Source: Stentor roeselii (taxonomy: Eukaryota > Ciliophora > Heterotrichea > Heterotrichida > Stentoridae). Taken from it: DNA of 64,000 nucleotides. The translations under genes were made by a program, and so were the position numbers. A model generated the notes under the pieces. That model ran no database searches. It was not told the origin of the DNA and saw only the letters and a program-made list of their open reading frames with translations. The DNA lies in the NCBI GenBank assembly GCA_006503475.1, contig RSEH01000016.1:62001-126000 (forward strand). Reading direction: 5' to 3'. This document shows positions 59,155 to 64,000 of the stretch, piece by piece. The stretch's first letter is position 1; the number at the start of each line of letters is the position of its first letter.

Positions 59155-62100
59155 ATGGTTATTTTATTCCTACTCACTTCAACCGCATTATCCCTAAACA
59201 TTTCATTCATCCCTTCGACAGGAACTCCTCCAGACACACTCTCAGGTTCAGCAGCAGTTTACGACGAAAAAACCAATTCCATAATAACCATCGGGGGTGA
59301 AAAAATAAGCGACTCACAAGTAGTTTCAAGCGTCTACATCTTCGACCTGACCAACAATCTCTGGTCATCCCCAAGAATAATATCAGAATACAAGCCTTCA
59401 GGAATGAGAAGACATCGCGCTTATTTACGTAAAGACCGAAAAATCCTAATTTTAGGAGTTTTTAAAGAAATTTTACTTTTTGACCTGGAAGACTACTCCT
59501 GGTCTTATGAAAATCTTAAAGGTGACCAGATTCCAGGACTTTTCTCTTTCGGAATGGCGAGTTTTAAAGAAGGAGATGAGGAATTTCTTGCAATTTTTGG
59601 AGGTAGTTCGCAGTACAGCTATTCAGATTCACTTTTTCTGTAATGTTTAAGAAGTGTTGAGGTAAACAGTCTTACAAGCAGATTGCTTCCGAATCTTGGA
59701 ACAGCTCCAAGTGCGAGGATTGACCCGACACTTGTTTATTATGAAGGATGTCTTTATATGTATGGATATTCGACTTATAATTTGATTTTAGGTGTTGAAA
59801 ATGGCTCTGAGCTTTATCGATATAATCTTTCGAGTTATTATTGGGAAATCTTGGAAACTACTGGGAATCTACCTGGTCCGAAAAATAGTCACTTTGCTTA
59901 TGTTTTTAATCATCAAATGTTTATTATTTTTGGAATGTTGCCTGAGATACTTACTTTTGACCCAAGGATTTTTAAGTTTCATTTTAATTCAGGGTCTTGG
60001 GAATATGTGAATTTTTTTGGTAGTGAATTCAGGGTTATGTCGGGAAATGTGATGGTTGGAAGTAAGGTTTATTTATTTTATGGACCTGGAACTAATAGTG
60101 TTATTTCAGTTGACCTAAGTTTAGATCCACTTAGGTTTGAAATTGTTTCTAAACAATGGGAAGCGCCTTCAGCTCGATTATATCATGCATGTTTCACGTC
60201 TAATGAACATCTATATGTTTTTGGAGGTTCTACAAGTACTAATATGGATCTAGTGGATTATTTTAATGATATGTGGGAATTCAACATTGAGACTGAAACA
60301 TGGACAAGCCTTGATGTGACAGGCTCAATTCCTTCTCCAAGAAGTAACTTCGCATACACAATTTTGGGAGATGAACTGTTTTTTATCTTTGGTGGAAAAG
60401 GATATGAAGGATACTTAGACGATCTTTATTATTTTCATATTCCCACTAAAAACTGGTATTCATTTGGGAAAAATGGTAATTGGCCTTCAGCAAGATCTCA
60501 TTCTTGCATGTCTAATGCAATAATAGGTCTGATCATAGTAGGAGGAAGATACGAAAAAACTGGATTTAGCGATATCTGGTTTTTCTACTTTGACCAAGCT
60601 TCTTTTACATTGATGCACAATAATATTTATTGGAACTCAGAAAACAATGAAATTTTCAACACTTTAATCGATACAACTTGTTGGATGTCTAAAAATTCTT
60701 TAAATATGGTCCTGAATATTGCAGGAGGTTATGATATTTTACAGTCACCTAATTTTAATTTGATTCAAGTCACTTTTACCAATGTATCAATATTAGTGAA
60801 TGTTCAACCGTTTGGTGTTAAAGCATATCAGGAAATATTTGGTGCTGAAACTTCGACTTTTGTATCCGGAAACAACTTAATAAGAGTAGGAGGTTCAATA
60901 TTTTCTTGGATAATTCTTCAAAACATAATGATCTACAACTTCGAATCAAAATCCACAAAAATAATCGATACACGATACCAAATAGGTTTATATGGGCACA
61001 CCGCAGTTCATTACAAAAAATCAATATATATATTTGGAGGAGGTAAAAGTATAGAAATATATCGATCAGATACAGACATTAGTAAAAATTTCATGAAAGT
61101 CGATCTTTCAGATTACTTAAACTGCAGTCAAGGTACCTTCGGCAAATCTTGCGAGCTATGTCCAACAGGAACCTTCGGAAACAACTTAAAATGCACAGAC
61201 TGTCCTGCAGGAACTTACAACGACAAAAGAGGATCATCAATACTCTCCCAATGCTTACCCTGCCCTTTCGGTACATTTTCATCAAAAAAAGGGTCAAGAT
61301 TCTGTTTAGATTGCGAGAAAGGCTTTTATTGTCCTATCGGTTCAACAGCTCCAATGAAATATTATCAACTACCTCAAAACGAGAGTTACCAGCCGAGTTC
61401 TATGACTTATCAAGATGATTTTGTATCAGATTTCACTGTGAAATCTTGGATATTTGCAGGGATTTTCACTGGGTTTATTATAATTGTCTGTGTTTTTTTT
61501 CATGCTGTTTGGATTAAATTGAAAATCGTTGATGTTTTCTCGTCGAATCATGGAGTTGATCTTGGAGTCCCTGTGACTTATCGAAAAACAAGCATTGGAG
61601 GAATGTTTTCCTTGATTTTTGTTATAGTTGCAGGAGTCACGATTCTTGTAAGTTTTTTATCTTTTCAGTTGGATAATATTTCTGAGTTGAAAGCTTTGAT
61701 TCCAGTTATTTCTTTAGAAAATGAGATTGTTTCTGAACTTGTTTCAATTAAAACTGTTTTATTTACTTATGGAGGAGATTGCATTCATAGTAAATACAAG
61801 GAAAATGTATGTCATGAATATATACATATCACAGAAGAAGGAATTATTTATAGTTCCAGGTTCGTCACATGTTTTAAAACCACGGAAAGCTGTAAAATTT
61901 TTATCGATTATTACAACTTTCAACTTAGTCTTAAGAACTCTTTTGTGCTGATTTCTTTTGAAGAATTTCAGAGCTTTGCTGGAGCTATCAGTGTAAACAT
62001 CTCAAGTTCTTCTTCTATTCCTGGGGAAATCAGTGGACTTAACACTGTGATTGGAACTGGATCAGATCAAAATGTTTTCAAAGGATCAGTTCCCAGTGAG

Positions 62101-62580
62101 TTCTTTTTTAAATTCATTCCTTCTGTTTTCAAAAGTGATTCAACGAAATGGCCTTCAAAAGAAACAGGCTTTCACATCTATTCACATCAAAATACAAACC
62201 TTGGGTCTCTTTCTAGTCAAGATAAGTAACCTTTATTCAGCTTAAACCTTCAAATCAACGTCAAGGTTAAAATCAGTATCAGTCAAAGTGAAACTGCGAT
62301 GCAGACTTTAAGGATTCTTAATCAAACCTGGATTGTTTTCATTGGAAGTCTTCTTGGGTCAATTTTTGGAATCATGGGAAGTATTGCTGGACTCATGAAA
62401 ATGATTGAAGGGTTCATGGAACGGTATGAAAAAAAAAAATGGGGCAAGGAACAACTTGAGAATAAACTTTGGAAAAGTATTGATTTGCAGAATCAGATAT
62501 CTCCGAAAAATTCTTTTAAAAAAAGAAGTAAAATTGTTCCTGTAGTTTATGAAATCAAGGAAACTTTTTGTGATAAGTAA
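59155..62580 (+). CDS. Kelch-repeat / GCC2 receptor-like protein, three TM (copy 2)
   Basis: 1131 residues after removing two 15-nt introns (59640-59654, 62226-62240). Same order as copy 1: signal peptide (ILFLLTSTALSL), Kelch blades (IITIGGEKISDS, LYVFGGSTSTNMD, FFIFGGKGYEGYLDDLYYF), Cys-rich CELCPTGTFGNNLKCTDC module, membrane helices near 61.46 and 61.63 kb with VPVTYRKTSIGG between, and a third helix VFIGSLLGSIFGIMGSIAG with a Lys-rich tail. Similarity to copy 1 covers the full length and both intron positions, so this is a tandem duplication older than the nearly identical repeats in the DNA between them. Confidence 0.85.
59640..59654 (+). other. 15-nt intron 1, Kelch copy 2
   Basis: Reads GTAATGTTTAAGAAG, the only one of the set ending AAG. 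It sits at the same place as in copy 1. Confidence 0.9.
62226..62240 (+). other. 15-nt intron 2, Kelch copy 2
   Basis: Reads GTAACCTTTATTCAG with an in-frame TAA. Same position as intron 2 of copy 1. Confidence 0.93.
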
Positions 62581-64000
62581 TAGGTTTTATTAAATTTGAA
62601 TAAAGTTTTACTGGAAACTTTTTTTTTTGACTTATAAAAATATCTGGACGACAATTAATGGTTTATTTAATTTTGGTCTGGTAATTTAATGAAAAAGATT
62701 TTTAATTAATTTATTAGGCTTTCAAGTATTCATAAATAATTCATCAAATTTATGTTTATCTTTGCCTAATAGAATATTAATAATAACTCATTAAAATTTA
62801 AGTAACTTTTATTGCAATATGCTTTAAATCAAAATTAATTTTATAATCAACTCAATTTAGCCAACTTTTAATTTAAGAATGTATATCCCAGGCAATTTTA
62901 TTATCTAAAAAATTATATATATAAATATCTGCTCTTTCATCTAATTTGTAAAAGTTGTCGATATAATTCTAACTCTGGTAATTTCAAACTAGAGTAAAAA
63001 TAAGAATAGCAGTTTTTTACCTAATAATCAGTTGTAAAATCCTAGAATCGGTTAGAGGATAGGGTCAATTGAAGCCACCGTAATTTTGTATGAAAAATTT
63101 TATTTTGGACTCATAAATATTTTTTTATAACCATATCTGCCAGCTGCTTAAATTACACAGTTCTTTATAATCGGGACCTTAAATATCCGCATAAAACTTA
63201 TGAATTAATTTCAATTTAGAACTAAAGTTAGACTTGTGATAAATTTTGCTTATTATTTTCAAAAGACTTTGAAATTAGATAAATAGTGGGTGAGAATTAA
63301 CTTTTTTTACTTGAATGATATCTCAAGTAACTACGGCCGCTAAGGTCATTATTGCCTCATCGTTTACATGATAAGTTCATTAATTTAATATAGCTAAGAC
63401 TAACTTTAATCAGATAAAGTCTAATTGGGTCCTTAAAGGCTTAGCACTCAAAGGCAAGAAAACTTTTTTTAGTTTTTTTTCCTCAATAGTGTAAATCTCA
63501 GAAATTACCACAGATTTTCAAACATTCTTCGATAAAATCTACTGTTAGAATCGACTTAAATCATAAGAAGTAAGGATTATTAAAGCTTAAATATCAGTTT
63601 CATTCGAGGCTTCGTCTTAAAATCATTCAATGTGAAAGCGTGATAAAGATATAAGTATCATTAAATAAGCTTGGTTTCTTTTTTGGGTTTTAGTAATAAT
63701 CAAAGATTGGGCAGTTCATGATTATTATGAAAATTTGTAGGGCAGGAATTAAGAAAGAATGATGAGTATTTTTTGAAATGAAAAATAAAGTATTAATAAG
63801 TGAAATCCTATTTTTTGTTAAAATTGTGAAGAATAAATAAGTTCAGATACTTTTGCGATAAACAAACTAAATGCCTAAATAAATAATTTATATAGATTAA
63901 ATACTTATTTGAAATTTAATGGCGATTCACAATGATAAATCAGTCTATTCTAAAATAACCCTATCATTGGAATACCCAAAATAAAAAATCATTCATTATT
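62581..64000. other. Long A/T-rich non-coding region
   Basis: 1420 bp to the window end without a protein gene. The part 63.3-63.75 kb has motifs like large-subunit rRNA (see separate entry); the rest shows nothing I can name. Confidence 0.5.
63327..63720 (+). pseudogene. Possible decayed large-subunit rRNA relic (domains IV-V)
   Basis: Motifs in the order found in eukaryotic LSU rRNA: GTAACTA, then TAAGGT, then TGCCTC (63327-63357, spacing close to the rRNA), GGCAAGAAAAC near 63453 (compare GGAAAGAAGACCC), TTACCACAG near 63507, ATTCTTCGAT near 63523, then GGATTATT about 40 bases on, and CAGTTCAT near 63712. Universally conserved pieces such as GGGATAAC and GAGACAG are absent and a large block is missing, so it is not a working gene. 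Chance matching in A/T-rich DNA remains possible. Confidence 0.3.

Noticed and set aside
62900-63300. tRNA or snRNA genes in the terminal A/T-rich region
   Set aside because: No T-loop motif with matching acceptor stem, and no U6-like or U2-like conserved block was found by eye.

Overview
This window looks like macronuclear DNA from a heterotrich ciliate close to Stentor. Genes are packed with gaps of tens of bases. TAA, TAG and TGA all act as stops. Twelve reading-frame breaks are resolved by introns of exactly 15 nt (mostly GTAA...TAG or ...CAG), and each repair restores a recognisable protein or joins one long frame. Sequence between genes is strongly A/T rich. I found no tRNA gene, transposon, virus-like element or CRISPR array.

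Layout. 1-6.5 kb: the 5' part of a START-domain gene (cut by the window edge), a full CHFR-type FHA-RING-PBZ ubiquitin ligase, a decayed Ran copy beside an intact Ran GTPase, and a short CCDC47-like ER membrane protein. 6.5-16.7 kb: a 2864-residue EF-hand/WD40/pseudokinase/helical-repeat giant and a TPR/IQ protein. 16.7-25 kb (minus strand): a membrane hybrid histidine kinase with a worn-out ATPase domain, a RalGAP/tuberin-type protein, a LITAF-domain protein and a long coiled-coil protein. 25-36 kb: a TGS1-like presumed pseudoenzyme, a coiled-coil gene with an unexplained break, a CDPK, a kinase-zinc-finger fusion and several unknowns. 36-40 kb: two tandem Cys-rich surface proteins. 40.9-55 kb: WD40, coiled-coil, 4-TM, cyclic-nucleotide phosphodiesterase, START, multi-IQ, PP2C and unknown genes. 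55-62.6 kb: two tandem Kelch/GCC2 three-TM receptors with matching intron positions. 62.6-64 kb: A/T-rich DNA holding a possible decayed large-subunit rRNA relic.

The set leans to signalling: calcium (CDPK, EF-hand giant, IQ proteins), cyclic nucleotide (PDE), phosphorelay, phosphatase, small-GTPase control and lipid transfer, with cell-surface receptors and coiled-coil proteins of cortical or axonemal type. No operon-like functional grouping is evident.

The most unusual signal is compositional. Along the plus strand the sequence repeatedly drifts to T/G-rich and then switches abruptly to A/C-rich, about every 1-6 kb, with the same polarity whichever strand is coding, and also between genes. 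A second notable point is the very small regulatory space: a 17-bp palindrome is nearly the whole gap between two divergent genes, and convergent genes abut with no spacer or overlap.
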